From assembly GCA_028284945.1 (NCBI GenBank), contig JANQQJ010000002.1:1-58283 (forward strand): a stretch of DNA of 58,283 nucleotides. Reading direction: 5' to 3'. The DNA comes from Alphaproteobacteria bacterium. GTDB lineage: Bacteria; Pseudomonadota; Alphaproteobacteria; SMXS01. The position numbers and the translations under genes were made by a program. The notes below the pieces were generated by a model, which was given only the letters and a program-made list of their open reading frames with translations, made no database searches and was not told the DNA's origin. Positions 26,324 to 35,257 of the stretch are shown here, piece after piece (within the stretch, counting starts at the first letter, position 1; each line of letters begins with the position of its first letter).

Positions 26324-27396
26324 CCCTTGCCTCCATTGCCGAAGGTCTTGCGCGGATCGAATGCGTCGCGCACCGCCTCGCCGATGAAAATCAGCAGGCT
26401 GAGCATGATCGCGATGGTCAGAAAGGCGCTAATGCCGAGCCACGGCGCCTGCAGATTGTTCTTGCCCTGCTTCAGCAATTCACCCAATGAGGCGGACCCC
26501 GGCGGCAGACCAAAGCCCAGGAAATCGAGAGACGTCAGCGTTGCAATCGAGCCGTTCAGGATGAACGGCAGGAAGGTGATGGTGGCCACCATGGCATTGG
26601 GCAGCACATGTTTGAACATGATGTTTCGGTCTTTCAGGCCCAGCGCCCGGGCCGCCCGCACATAGTCAAAATTCCGCGCCCGCAGGAACTCGGCCCGTAC
26701 CACATCGACCAGCGCCACCCATCGGAACAGGACCATAATGCCCAAGAGCCACCAGAAATTGGGGGTGACAATGGACGACAGAATGATCAACAGGAACAAT
26801 TCGGGCAGGCCGGACCAGACCTCGACAAAGCGCTGCATGTAAAGGTCCGTGCGCCCACCGAAATAGCCCTGCACGGCCCCGGCCCAGACGCCAATGATGG
26901 TGGCAAAGAAGGTGAGCGCGAGCCCGAACAGGACAGAGATTCTAAACCCATAGATCACCCGCGCGGCCACATCGCGCGCCTGATCGTCCGTGCCCAGCGG
27001 ATTATCCAGGCTGGGCGGCGCGGGCGCGGGCACCGGGATTTCCCGGTTGATCGTGTCGGCGGCATAGGGGAACAGCGGCCAGACCATCCAACCGCCGGAC
27101 TCGGTGATCAGTTCTTTAACATAAGGGTCCCGGTAATCCGCCGGGGTTTCAAAGAAACCGCCGAACTCGGTCTCCGGATAGTCCTTGAAGACCGGCATAT
27201 AGATCGAGCCGTTATATTCCAGGATGATCGGCCGGTCATTGGCGATGAATTCAGCAAACAGCGACAAGCCAAACAGAATGCCGAAAATCCACAGCGACCA
27301 ATAGCCGCGCCGATTGGCCTTGAAATTCGACCAGCGGCGCGCATTGAGGGGTGTGACGCGCCAGAACATGATCTTGTCGTTCCGCGGCGCGCTCAC
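26320..27396 (-). CDS. yejE: Peptide ABC transporter permease
   Basis: 358 residues. An N-terminal membrane helix ([20 protein letters not shown]) is followed by a YejE-type periplasmic region of about 110 residues ([21 protein letters not shown]). A DppC-like permease domain with five helices then follows, with the EAA loop [29 protein letters not shown] that contacts the ATPase. The periplasmic insert distinguishes YejE from OppC and DppC. It overlaps its neighbours on both sides by four bases, indicating one operon yejA-yejA-yejB-yejE-yejF. Confidence 0.95.
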   Translation of the reverse strand: MSAPRNDKIMFWRVTPLNARRWSNFKANRRGYWSLWIFGILFGLSLFAEFIANDRPIILEYNGSIYMPVFKDYPETEFGGFFETPADYRDPYVKELITESGGWMVWPLFPYAADTINREIPVPAPAPPSLDNPLGTDDQARDVAARVIYGFRISVLFGLALTFFATIIGVWAGAVQGYFGGRTDLYMQRFVEVWSGLPELFLLIILSSIVTPNFWWLLGIMVLFRWVALVDVVRAEFLRARNFDYVRAARALGLKDRNIMFKHVLPNAMVATITFLPFILNGSIATLTSLDFLGFGLPPGSASLGELLKQGKNNLQAPWLGISAFLTIAIMLSLLIFIGEAVRDAFDPRKTFGNGGKG

Positions 27397-28511
27397 GAGA
27401 CATCCCGGCTTTCGAAGTCGATGCGGGGGTCAACCAGCACATAGGTCATGTCGCCGATCAGCTTCACCACCAGACCGATCAGGGTGAAGATAAAGAGCGT
27501 CCCGAAAATGATGGGATAGTCGCGCTGGATCAGCGCCTCAAACGCCAGCAGGCCGAGCCCATCGAGGGAAAAGATGAACTCGATCAGCAGGGAATTGGTG
27601 AACAGAATCCCGATAAACGCGGCCGGGAACCCGGCGATCACGATCAACATCGCGTTGCGGAACACGTGGCCATAAAGCACCCGCCGTTCAGCCAGGCCCT
27701 TGGCGCGCGCGGTCACCACATATTGCTTGTTGATCTCGTCCAGGAACGAGTTTTTGGTCAGCATGGTGAGCCCGGCAAAGCCGCCGATGGTCATGGCGAA
27801 GACCGGCAAGGTGATATGCCAGAAATAGTCGCCGATCTGGGCCCAGAAGCCCATGTCTTCCCAGCCATCCGAGGTCAGGCCGCGCAGCGGGAAGATGTCC
27901 CAATAGCTGCCGCCCGCAAACAGCACGATCAGCAGCACCGCGAACAGGAAGCTGGGGATCGCATAGCCGACAATGATCACGCCGCTCGTCCAGGCGTCAA
28001 AGCGTGAACCGTCGCGCACCGCCTTACGGATGCCCAGGGGTATCGAGATCAGATAGACCAGCAATGTGGTCCACAGCCCCAGCGAGACCGAGACCGGCAA
28101 TTTATCCGCAATCAGGTCGATGACCGGACGGCCCTTAAAAAAACTCTCGCCGAAATCGAGTTGGGCGTAACTCGACAGCATCAACCAGAACCGCTCCAGC
28201 GGCGGCTTGTCGAACCCGAATTGTTTCTCAATGCGCTCAACCAGCACCGGATCGAGCCCCTGCGCGCCACGATATTTGCTGTTCTCAGCCCCGCCGGCAT
28301 TGAGCTGAATATCAGAGGTTGCCACCCCGGAATCGCCGCCTGCACCGCCGCCCAGGCGCGCGGTCGCGCCGGCATCGGCACCGGTCAGCTGGGCGATCAT
28401 TTGTTCCACGGGACCACCGGGTGCCACCTGCACCACGGCAAAATTGATCACCAGAATCCCCAGCAATGTGGGGATGATCAGCAGAAGGCGCCGTAGGACA
28501 TAAGCTCCCAT
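27393..28511 (-). CDS. yejB: Peptide ABC transporter permease
   Basis: 372 residues. The first helix ([28 protein letters not shown]) is the DppB-type start. A Gly/Ala-rich periplasmic stretch with [26 protein letters not shown] is characteristic of YejB. The permease domain and its EAA loop follow ([25 protein letters not shown]). It forms the channel with YejE. The stop overlaps the yejE start. It begins six bases after the stop of the substrate-binding protein gene. Confidence 0.95.
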   Translation of the reverse strand: MGAYVLRRLLLIIPTLLGILVINFAVVQVAPGGPVEQMIAQLTGADAGATARLGGGAGGDSGVATSDIQLNAGGAENSKYRGAQGLDPVLVERIEKQFGFDKPPLERFWLMLSSYAQLDFGESFFKGRPVIDLIADKLPVSVSLGLWTTLLVYLISIPLGIRKAVRDGSRFDAWTSGVIIVGYAIPSFLFAVLLIVLFAGGSYWDIFPLRGLTSDGWEDMGFWAQIGDYFWHITLPVFAMTIGGFAGLTMLTKNSFLDEINKQYVVTARAKGLAERRVLYGHVFRNAMLIVIAGFPAAFIGILFTNSLLIEFIFSLDGLGLLAFEALIQRDYPIIFGTLFIFTLIGLVVKLIGDMTYVLVDPRIDFESRDVS

Positions 28512-28517
28512 CTAGTC

Positions 28518-30374
28518 CTACTTGCCCTTTTTCTCTTGGTCGATTTTGTCTGATTTCGCCGGGTCGAACCACCACAGGTCGATGATACCGCGCGCAAAAG
28601 GCGGCGGCGTTTCCGGCATACCGAACCGGTCCCACCAGGCGACGGTATGAGCCCCTTTGTACCATTGCGGTACGACGTAGTTTGAATGCATCAACACCCG
28701 GTCGAGCGCGTGGACTGCCGAGACCAGGCTTTCACGTGTCTTAGCGTGAATGATGGTCTGGATCAGGGAGTCCACCGCCGGGTTCTTGACACCGGCGAGA
28801 TTGCGGCTGCCGACAACATCAGCCTGCTCAGACCCCCAATAGGTTCGCTGCTCAACACCCGGTGTCAGCGGCATGGTCAGCCGCGTTGTGGTGATATCGA
28901 AATCGAAGTCCTTCACCCGCCTTGTATATTGCGCCGCGTCAACCTGGCGAATGCTGGCCTGGATCCCTAGGCGTTTCAGGCTCTCCGTATAGGGTTCGAT
29001 GATGCGGATGAATCCAGGCTCGAAGATCAGGAATTCGATCTCAAATGGCGAACCATCAGGCAGATGCATCACCCCGCCCTTGATCGACATGCCTGCCCGC
29101 TGCAGGTAGAGCGCAGCCTGACGCAGATTGCCCCTGTTACTGCCTGACCCATCGCTCTTGGGCGGCTGATAGGCCGGACCGAAGACGCTGGACGGCAAAT
29201 CCTTGCGGTACGGCTCCAGCAGGGCGATCTCGGCATCCGTCGGCATGCCGCTTGCTTCCAAGCTGGAGTTTTCGAACATGCTGGTCACCCGTTCATACGC
29301 ACCGAAGAACAGCACCTTGTTGGTCCATTCAAAGTCGAAAGCATAGTCGAGTGCCTTGCGAATCAGCGGGTCCTGAAACTTGGGTTCGCGCGAATTGACG
29401 AAGAACGCCTGGGCGCCAGAGGGGCGCCGGTCGGGCAAGGTATCGCGCACAATCCATCCGGCTTCGACCGCGGGGCCCGTATAGCCGGTCGCCCAGGTCT
29501 TGGAGGTAAATTCTTCGCGCAGATCGTAAGTGCCGGCCAGAAACGCCTCCATACCAATGGACCGTTCCTTGAAATATTCAAACCGGATTTTATCGAAGTT
29601 GAAGCGGCCGACGCTGACCGGCAGATCCTTAGCCCAATAGTCCTTTACCCGCTCATAGGTGATGGTCTGTCCCGGTTTGACATCACCGATCTTGTAAGGA
29701 CCGCTGCTCAGCGGCGGATCGAGCGAGACCGCATTGAAGTCATGTTTTTCATAATAGGCCTTCGAGAGAATCGGTAGAACGGCCACGATCATGGGCAGGT
29801 CGCGGACCGGCCCATCCGGGTTGAAAGTAAACTTGACTTTGCGCGGGCCCAGCGCTTCCGCTTTCTCAACATCGCGTAGCTGAACCGCATAAACCGGATC
29901 GCCTTGTTCCTTAAGCGCGGTCAGAGTCCAAACAACATCATCGGCGGTGATCGGCGTGCCATCGTGCCAGCGTGCCTCCTTACGCAGATTGAAAATCACC
30001 CAGGTCCGGTCTTCCGGCAGTCCAGCGCTTTCTGCGACCAGGCCATAGACCGCATCGGGCTCGTCCCAGGCCCGCGTCATCAACGTGTCATAGACGAGGC
30101 TGCGCGGTTCCTCGTTACGGATGCCCTGCGGCCGGTCGCCCTGCAGAATGAACGCGTTCAGGCTGTCGAACGTCCCCGGGAGCAGATTGTTCATCAATGC
30201 GAGATCGCCGCCTTTCGGGGCGTCGGGATTGACGAAATCGAAGTGCTTGAAATCGGCCGGATATTTCAGGTCGCCAAAGGCCGACAGCCCATGGCTAACG
30301 GTGGTTTCAGCGCGAGACGGGCTTGAAACAGCAATCGCCGCAGCGAGCATCAGCACAAGGGGTCGGAAGATCAT
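28518..30374 (-). CDS. yejA: Peptide ABC transporter, periplasmic substrate-binding protein (YejA-like)
   Basis: 618 residues. Signal peptide (MIFRPLVLMLAAAIAVSSPSRA), then an SBP_bac_5 fold. Diagnostic segments are ALSAFGDLKYPADFKHFDFVNP-like at the N-terminus, WVIFNLRKEARWHDGTPITADDVVWTL, GAQAFFVNSREPKFQDPLIRKALDYAFDFEWTNK, and a C-terminal VPQWYKGAHTVAWWDRFGMP. It captures peptides for YejBEF. A paralogue lies directly upstream, so the importer has two binding proteins. This copy is closest to the permease genes. Confidence 0.93.
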   Translation of the reverse strand: MIFRPLVLMLAAAIAVSSPSRAETTVSHGLSAFGDLKYPADFKHFDFVNPDAPKGGDLALMNNLLPGTFDSLNAFILQGDRPQGIRNEEPRSLVYDTLMTRAWDEPDAVYGLVAESAGLPEDRTWVIFNLRKEARWHDGTPITADDVVWTLTALKEQGDPVYAVQLRDVEKAEALGPRKVKFTFNPDGPVRDLPMIVAVLPILSKAYYEKHDFNAVSLDPPLSSGPYKIGDVKPGQTITYERVKDYWAKDLPVSVGRFNFDKIRFEYFKERSIGMEAFLAGTYDLREEFTSKTWATGYTGPAVEAGWIVRDTLPDRRPSGAQAFFVNSREPKFQDPLIRKALDYAFDFEWTNKVLFFGAYERVTSMFENSSLEASGMPTDAEIALLEPYRKDLPSSVFGPAYQPPKSDGSGSNRGNLRQAALYLQRAGMSIKGGVMHLPDGSPFEIEFLIFEPGFIRIIEPYTESLKRLGIQASIRQVDAAQYTRRVKDFDFDITTTRLTMPLTPGVEQRTYWGSEQADVVGSRNLAGVKNPAVDSLIQTIIHAKTRESLVSAVHALDRVLMHSNYVVPQWYKGAHTVAWWDRFGMPETPPPFARGIIDLWWFDPAKSDKIDQEKKGK

Positions 30375-30418
30375 GGCGCGATCATACCAAAAGCCAGCCG
30401 ATACACATGCCTAAAGCG

Positions 30419-32251
30419 TCACGGAGTGGCGCTTTTGCGGGCGGTGTCCTTCTCCGGATCGGCCCACCAGGTCTGCAGCACACCAATCGAATAGCCCGGT
30501 GACGTTTCAGGCCGCGCGAAACGGTCCCACCACGCCACGCGGAATGTATTGATGTGCCATTGCGGAATGACGAAGTGATGATGCAGCAACACCCGGTCCA
30601 GCGCCTTGCAGGCGACGATCAGGTCCTCGCGGGTCTGGGCAAAAATGATCTTGTCGATCAGCGCATCGATGGCCGGGTTTTCAATGCCGATCAGGTTTTC
30701 ACTGCCGGTCCGCGTCGCTGCTGCAGTGCCCCACATGTCCCGTTGCTCATTTCCGGGCGAATTGGATTGAGCAAAGGTATGGATAAGCATGTCGAAGTCG
30801 AAATCTTCAGTCCGGACCTCATATTGCGACGGGTCAACGACTCGAATGCTCGCTTTGACGCCCAGGCGTTCCAGGTTCTTAATGAAGGGCGACACCACCC
30901 GTTCGAAGGTCGGCTGGCTGAGCAGGATTTCAAAATCCAGTTCTTCGCCACTTTCACTATGGGTCAGCACACCTTTGTTGACCGCCCATCCCGCCTCACG
31001 CAGCAATTCCGCGGCCTTGCGCAAATTACCGCGAATGCCACCGGCACCGTCGGTGGTCGGCACCTGAAATGGTTCGGTAAACACGGCCTCAGGAAGCTGG
31101 TCCTTGAATGGCGTCAACAGGGCCAATTCAGCGTCTGACGGTAAGCCGTCGCTGGCCATGGCGCTGTTGGAATAATAGCTCGTGGTGCGCGTATACTGGT
31201 CGAAGAACAGATTCTTATTCGACCACTCGAAATCAAACGCATAGTTGAGCGCTTTTCGCACCCGGGCATCCTTGAACATGTCGCGCCGGGTGTTGAAGAC
31301 GAAGGCCTGCATGCCGGTCGGGCGCTTGCTAGGCAACGCCTTTTTGACCACATGCCCATCGTTGATCGCCGGAAAATCATATTCGGTGGCCCAGACCTTG
31401 GCGCTGTTTTCCAATATGAAATCAAACTTGCCGGTTTTGAACGCCTCAAACGCCACGGTCTTGTCACGGAAATACTGATAGGTGATACGGTCGAAATTGT
31501 ATTTCCCGACCTCTGCGGGCAGGTCCTTGGCCCAATAGTCATCGACCCGCTCAAAGCTTATCGACCGGCCTGGATTAATATCGCCCACCTTGTATGGGCC
31601 GCTCCCCAAAGGCGGTTCCAATGTTGGCTCGTCGAAGGCGCGGCCTTCCCAATAGTGTTTCGCCAGAATGGGCAGCTGGCCGGTGATGAGCGGCAGTTCG
31701 CGATTACCCGGTTCGTCGAAGGTGAATTTGACTTTCCGCTCACCCGACTTTTCCACCTTGACGATGTTCTTCCAATAAAAGGCATAAAGCGGGCTGCCCT
31801 TGGTCGTCAGCGTCTCGAATGAAAAGATCACATCCTCAACGCTGATCGGGTTACCGTCGTGCCAGCGTGCATTCGGGTTCAGTGTGAATTCGGCCCAGGA
31901 ATGGTCGTCGGGAATCGTCACCGATTCTGCAATCAACGGATAGGCCGCAGACGGTTCGCCGAGCGGATAGCTCATCAGCGACTGATAGGTCAAAGCCATG
32001 CCGCGCGCCGGGGTCCCTTTGACGATAAACCCGTTAAGGCTGTCAAACGTATCGGGCGAGGCGCTGGTGGTGATTTCCCCGCCCTTGGGGGCATCGGGAT
32101 TTACATAGTCAAAATGCTTGAAATCGGGGCCGTATTGCGGCTCGCCGATCAGCGAGAGCGCATGGGTCGTACGGACCTTAACCGGTGCATCCGATGCCAG
32201 GGCCCAGGCCGGCGCGAGCGCCAGCGCAGCGGCGAAAATCACTGTTTTCAT
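30419..32251 (-). CDS. yejA: Second peptide-binding protein of the Yej importer (YejA-like)
   Basis: 610 residues with a signal peptide (MKTVIFAAALALAPAWALA). It aligns along its length with the neighbouring binding protein: FKHFDYVNPDAPKGGEITT, AEFTLNPNARWHDGNPISVEDVIFS, GMQAFVFNTRRDMFKDARVRKALNYAFDFEWSNK, and VIPQWHINTFRVAWWDRFARP. The pair arose by duplication but has clearly diverged, so the two may differ in peptide preference. It is the first gene of the five-gene Yej operon, 44 bases ahead of the second copy. Confidence 0.93.
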   Translation of the reverse strand: MKTVIFAAALALAPAWALASDAPVKVRTTHALSLIGEPQYGPDFKHFDYVNPDAPKGGEITTSASPDTFDSLNGFIVKGTPARGMALTYQSLMSYPLGEPSAAYPLIAESVTIPDDHSWAEFTLNPNARWHDGNPISVEDVIFSFETLTTKGSPLYAFYWKNIVKVEKSGERKVKFTFDEPGNRELPLITGQLPILAKHYWEGRAFDEPTLEPPLGSGPYKVGDINPGRSISFERVDDYWAKDLPAEVGKYNFDRITYQYFRDKTVAFEAFKTGKFDFILENSAKVWATEYDFPAINDGHVVKKALPSKRPTGMQAFVFNTRRDMFKDARVRKALNYAFDFEWSNKNLFFDQYTRTTSYYSNSAMASDGLPSDAELALLTPFKDQLPEAVFTEPFQVPTTDGAGGIRGNLRKAAELLREAGWAVNKGVLTHSESGEELDFEILLSQPTFERVVSPFIKNLERLGVKASIRVVDPSQYEVRTEDFDFDMLIHTFAQSNSPGNEQRDMWGTAAATRTGSENLIGIENPAIDALIDKIIFAQTREDLIVACKALDRVLLHHHFVIPQWHINTFRVAWWDRFARPETSPGYSIGVLQTWWADPEKDTARKSATP

Positions 32252-32310
32252 AGATGTTTGTCTTTCCCGTGCGAAACCAGAGCTAGATATAGCACTGCCG
32301 GGTCCAGGTT

Positions 32311-32336
32311 CAAAAAAGGGGCCGGAAACGGCCCCT
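32311..32336 (-). terminator. Rho-independent terminator after the cytochrome c gene
   Basis: On the minus strand a perfect 8-bp stem, AGGGGCCG / CGGCCCCT, with a TTTC loop is followed directly by a run of six T. It lies 30 bases past the cytochrome c stop codon and separates that gene from the Yej operon on the same strand. Confidence 0.9.
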
Positions 32337-32365
32337 CAATTGATTCAGCGACGAATAGGCGCGCG

Positions 32366-33058
32366 CTAGCTGACTTCGCCTTCACCGGCAGGCGTTTCAT
32401 CGCCCGGCGCATCTTCAGCCGGTGCCTCCTCGCCTTCTGCGGCGGGTGCGTCTTCGCCGTCTTCAGCCGGCATTTCCGGCGCCATCTCTTCGGGCATGGC
32501 GGCCGGTTCCTCAACAGCTGCAACCGGCAAGGGCGGTGGGTTCGCCGTGTTATCACGCATGTAAAGAATCAGATCAGCCCGGTCCTGTGCGTCGCGGATC
32601 CCGCCATAGGCCATTTTATTGCCCGGGATAAAGGCGCGCGGATTCTCGATCCAGTCATCAAGCTCTTCATAGCCCCAGGTGCCGCCGGCATCCATCAGCG
32701 CATTGGAATAGTTAAAGCCATCGATGTGACCATAGGCCGCACCAACCGTGTCATAGAGATTAGGGCCAACCCGGTTGGCGCCGCCATTATCAATGGTGTG
32801 ACAGGTCGCACATTTGCGGAACACCTTGGCGCCGTTAGCAGCATCGGCGACGGCCAGCAGTTCAGCCAATGACGGTTCGGCGACAGCCTCTTCCTCGCCA
32901 CTGCTCAGGTCGGCGAGTTCAACGCCCTCGACAACATAGCCGCGGGCCTCCGCATGAGGCTCGGGGTTCACCACATTGCTGACTTCCCTGATGCCGAACA
33001 CGATCAGCGCGGCAAACAATACCGCGCCTGCCATTTTGTTGAGCTCGAAGCTGTCCAC
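32366..33058 (-). CDS. cycM: Membrane-anchored cytochrome c (CycM / c552 type)
   Basis: About 230 residues from the GTG giving VDSFELNKMAGAVLFAALIVFG, the uncleaved N-terminal anchor typical of CycM; GAGG precedes it. One haem c site, CATCH (Cys83, Cys86, His87), lies in a class I cytochrome c domain with NRVGPNLYDTVG, WGYEELDDWIENPRAFIPGNKMAYGG (Met is the second axial ligand) and DLILYMRD. CycM carries electrons from the bc1 complex to cytochrome oxidase. An unusual Ala/Glu/Pro-rich tail of about 55 residues follows the haem domain. The gene is divergent from pheA, a common alphaproteobacterial arrangement. Confidence 0.92.
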   Translation of the reverse strand: MDSFELNKMAGAVLFAALIVFGIREVSNVVNPEPHAEARGYVVEGVELADLSSGEEEAVAEPSLAELLAVADAANGAKVFRKCATCHTIDNGGANRVGPNLYDTVGAAYGHIDGFNYSNALMDAGGTWGYEELDDWIENPRAFIPGNKMAYGGIRDAQDRADLILYMRDNTANPPPLPVAAVEEPAAMPEEMAPEMPAEDGEDAPAAEGEEAPAEDAPGDETPAGEGEVS

Positions 33059-33211
33059 TATGTTGTCCTCGTTGACACTTAACTGCTGACGATGGACCCG
33101 CCGGTCCAAAATTCGCGCGGAACTTAGCCGCTTCCCCCGCTTATTGGCAAGCCGTATAACCGGGAACCAGCCGCCCGTTTAGGGCATAGGAATAAACCGC
33201 AGGCCAAAGCC

Positions 33212-34081
33212 ATGACGGACGACATCACCGGCGTCTCTCCGGACAAGATTATCGCCTTCCAGGGTGAACCCGGGGCCTATTCGCATCTGGCCTGCCGCAA
33301 TGCCCGCCCGGAAATGGTACCAATGCCCTGCGCAACCTTCGAAGACGTCTATCAGACCGTGTCGGACGGCCAAGCCGGTATCGCGATGATTGCCGTGGAA
33401 AACTCCATTGCCGGCCGGGTTGCCGACAATCACCATTTGCTGCCGGGATCGGGCCTGCACATCATCGGCGAGCACTTTCAGCGGGTGAACCACAAGCTGC
33501 TTGGTCTACCGGACGCGCATTTGGACGATATTACCGATGTCTACAGCCACGTTCATGCGCTGGGCCAATGCCGCAAATTACTGCGCCAGATCGGCGCCCG
33601 CGCCCATGTCCACGCGGATACAGCCGGAGCGGCTCAACATATCGCCGAGCAGGGCGACAAACATATGGGCGCGCTGGCGTCGTCGCTTGCAGCAGAAATC
33701 TACGGTCTGAAAACGCTTGTCAGTGAGGCCGAGGACGCAGCTCACAACACAACACGTTTCCTATTGATGGCGCGGGAACCGAAAACGCCGGCAATCGATG
33801 CGCCAACCATGATGAGTATTGTGTTCCAGGTTCGAAACGTGCCCGCCGCGCTTTACAAAGCGATGGGCGGGTTCGCGACCAACGGCGTCAACATGACCAA
33901 GCTGGAAAGCTATCAACTGGAAGGCAGCTTCCAGGCCACGCAGTTTTATGCCGACATCGAAGGCCACCCGGAAGACCGGTCCGTGCAATTGGCACTGGAA
34001 GAGCTGGAATTCTATTCGTCGACCGTCGTGCAACTGGGCGCTTATCCCCGCGACGCGTTTCGCGACACGGTGGGCGCCTAG
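33212..34081 (+). CDS. pheA: Prephenate dehydratase
   Basis: 289 residues, monofunctional type. The dehydratase domain has IIAFQGEPGAYSHLACRNA, IAVENSIAGRVADNHHLL, GALASSLAAEIYGL and the catalytic-site motif TTRFLLM. The C-terminal ACT domain (PAALYKAMGGFATNGVNMTKLESYQLEG) binds phenylalanine for feedback control. It converts prephenate to phenylpyruvate in phenylalanine synthesis. Its stop codon overlaps that of the convergent nudC gene in the sequence CTAG. Confidence 0.95.
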   Translation: MTDDITGVSPDKIIAFQGEPGAYSHLACRNARPEMVPMPCATFEDVYQTVSDGQAGIAMIAVENSIAGRVADNHHLLPGSGLHIIGEHFQRVNHKLLGLPDAHLDDITDVYSHVHALGQCRKLLRQIGARAHVHADTAGAAQHIAEQGDKHMGALASSLAAEIYGLKTLVSEAEDAAHNTTRFLLMAREPKTPAIDAPTMMSIVFQVRNVPAALYKAMGGFATNGVNMTKLESYQLEGSFQATQFYADIEGHPEDRSVQLALEELEFYSSTVVQLGAYPRDAFRDTVGA

Positions 34082-35025
34082 ACGTCAGACGCGACCCATG
34101 ACCTGATCAGTTGATGGGCGATGGCAAAGGGTGGCGGCACCCAAAGTTCATCGCTGCGCTTTCCCTCCAGCGCCTCACGGACCAGGTCCTTGTCGAACCA
34201 ACGCGCTTCTTCAAGTTCGTCACCATCCACATCGATCGCATCTTCTGTCGCCTCACAGATGCAGCCGATCATCAGCGATGACGGAAACGGCCAGGGCTGG
34301 CTGGAGTGATAATGCACATCGCCGACGATAACCCCGGCTTCTTCCTGCACTTCGCGGCGCACCGCTTCTTCCAGCGATTCGCCCGGTTCGATAAAGCCCG
34401 CAAGGGCGGAAAACATGTGCGGCGGAAAAAACGGCTGGCGGCCCAGCAAACAGCGGCCTTTGGAAATTGCCAGCATGATCACCACCGGGTCGGTGCGGGG
34501 AAAGTGCTGCGCCTTGCAGTCTTCGTTGGTGCAGTGGCGCGACGACCCCGCCTGCCGCATTTCGGTCGGCGATCCGCAGACCGAGCAGAATCCGCGCCTT
34601 GAATGCCAGTCGATCAGCGATTTGGACTGTGCAATCAGTCCTGCATCTTCATGGTTGAGCGACCCGGCGGCCCGCAACGCGTCAAGAAACGTGCCCTGCC
34701 CTGCAAAAGGGCCTTCGCGTTCTGGTTCTTCGAGGATCGATACATCGAACGCAAAATGCGCCCGGCCATCACGCAACCCCAAAAAGACCCAGTTTACACC
34801 CTGATCCACAAATGGCCGGGCAACCGTCCCGTCAACCCAGTGCAGCCGTGGCGATTCGCCCGGATCAAACAGCGGCTTGAGCTGCCAATAGGGCAGAAAC
34901 AGACTGTCTGACGCGGCCAGTAGTTCCTGGATTTTTTCAGGCTTGCCCCGCAGGTGCTCGGACCGGTCGAGCGGATTTCCAGCGAAGGCGTGCGGTCCGT
35001 CCGGACCCGGAATTGTATTCAGCAT
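34078..35025 (-). CDS. nudC: NAD(H) pyrophosphatase, Nudix family
   Basis: About 315 residues from the ATG giving MLNTIPGPDGPHAFAGNPLDR. The frame is open further upstream but that part covers the SRP RNA and is not coding-like. Four zinc Cys (FCSVCG and HCTNEDC) precede the Nudix domain. It begins FPRTDPVVIMLAI and carries the Nudix box GFIEPGESLEEAVRREVQEEAG. The NADH-pyrophosphatase signature SQPWPFPSSLM follows. It hydrolyses NAD(H) and, in studied homologues, removes NAD caps from RNA. Confidence 0.94.
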   Translation of the reverse strand: MLNTIPGPDGPHAFAGNPLDRSEHLRGKPEKIQELLAASDSLFLPYWQLKPLFDPGESPRLHWVDGTVARPFVDQGVNWVFLGLRDGRAHFAFDVSILEEPEREGPFAGQGTFLDALRAAGSLNHEDAGLIAQSKSLIDWHSRRGFCSVCGSPTEMRQAGSSRHCTNEDCKAQHFPRTDPVVIMLAISKGRCLLGRQPFFPPHMFSALAGFIEPGESLEEAVRREVQEEAGVIVGDVHYHSSQPWPFPSSLMIGCICEATEDAIDVDGDELEEARWFDKDLVREALEGKRSDELWVPPPFAIAHQLIRSWVASDV

Positions 35026-35116
35026 GGCGCGCACCTTAGACAACCCGCCGCCCAGAGGAAACCTTGCCGTTGCCGGATCAGCACCCCTTGCGCGGTTCAA
35101 ACAAATGGCCGATATA

Positions 35117-35216
35117 GGAGGCGGGAGGTTGGTGGTGGGCAGGCCACTCGCCAACCCGGTCAGGTCCGAAAGGAAGCAGCCGTAACGAGCCCGGTTTGGG
35201 TCATTATCCAGCCTCC
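35117..35216 (+). ncRNA. ffs: Signal recognition particle RNA (4.5S type)
   Basis: The apical SRP54-binding hairpin is unmistakable: GGTCAGGTCCGAAAGGAAGC followed by AGCCGTAACGA. The ends pair as GGAGGC (35117-35122) with GCCTCC (35211-35216). That gives a single hairpin of about 100 nt, the short proteobacterial form without an Alu domain. A T-rich stretch (TACTTTCTTTT) follows as a likely terminator. It lies directly ahead of dnaX, its usual place in alphaproteobacteria. Ends are accurate to a few bases. Confidence 0.95.
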
Positions 35217-35257
35217 TACTTTCTTTTACGGTCCCATGGACCGCCTGCGCGGACGCA

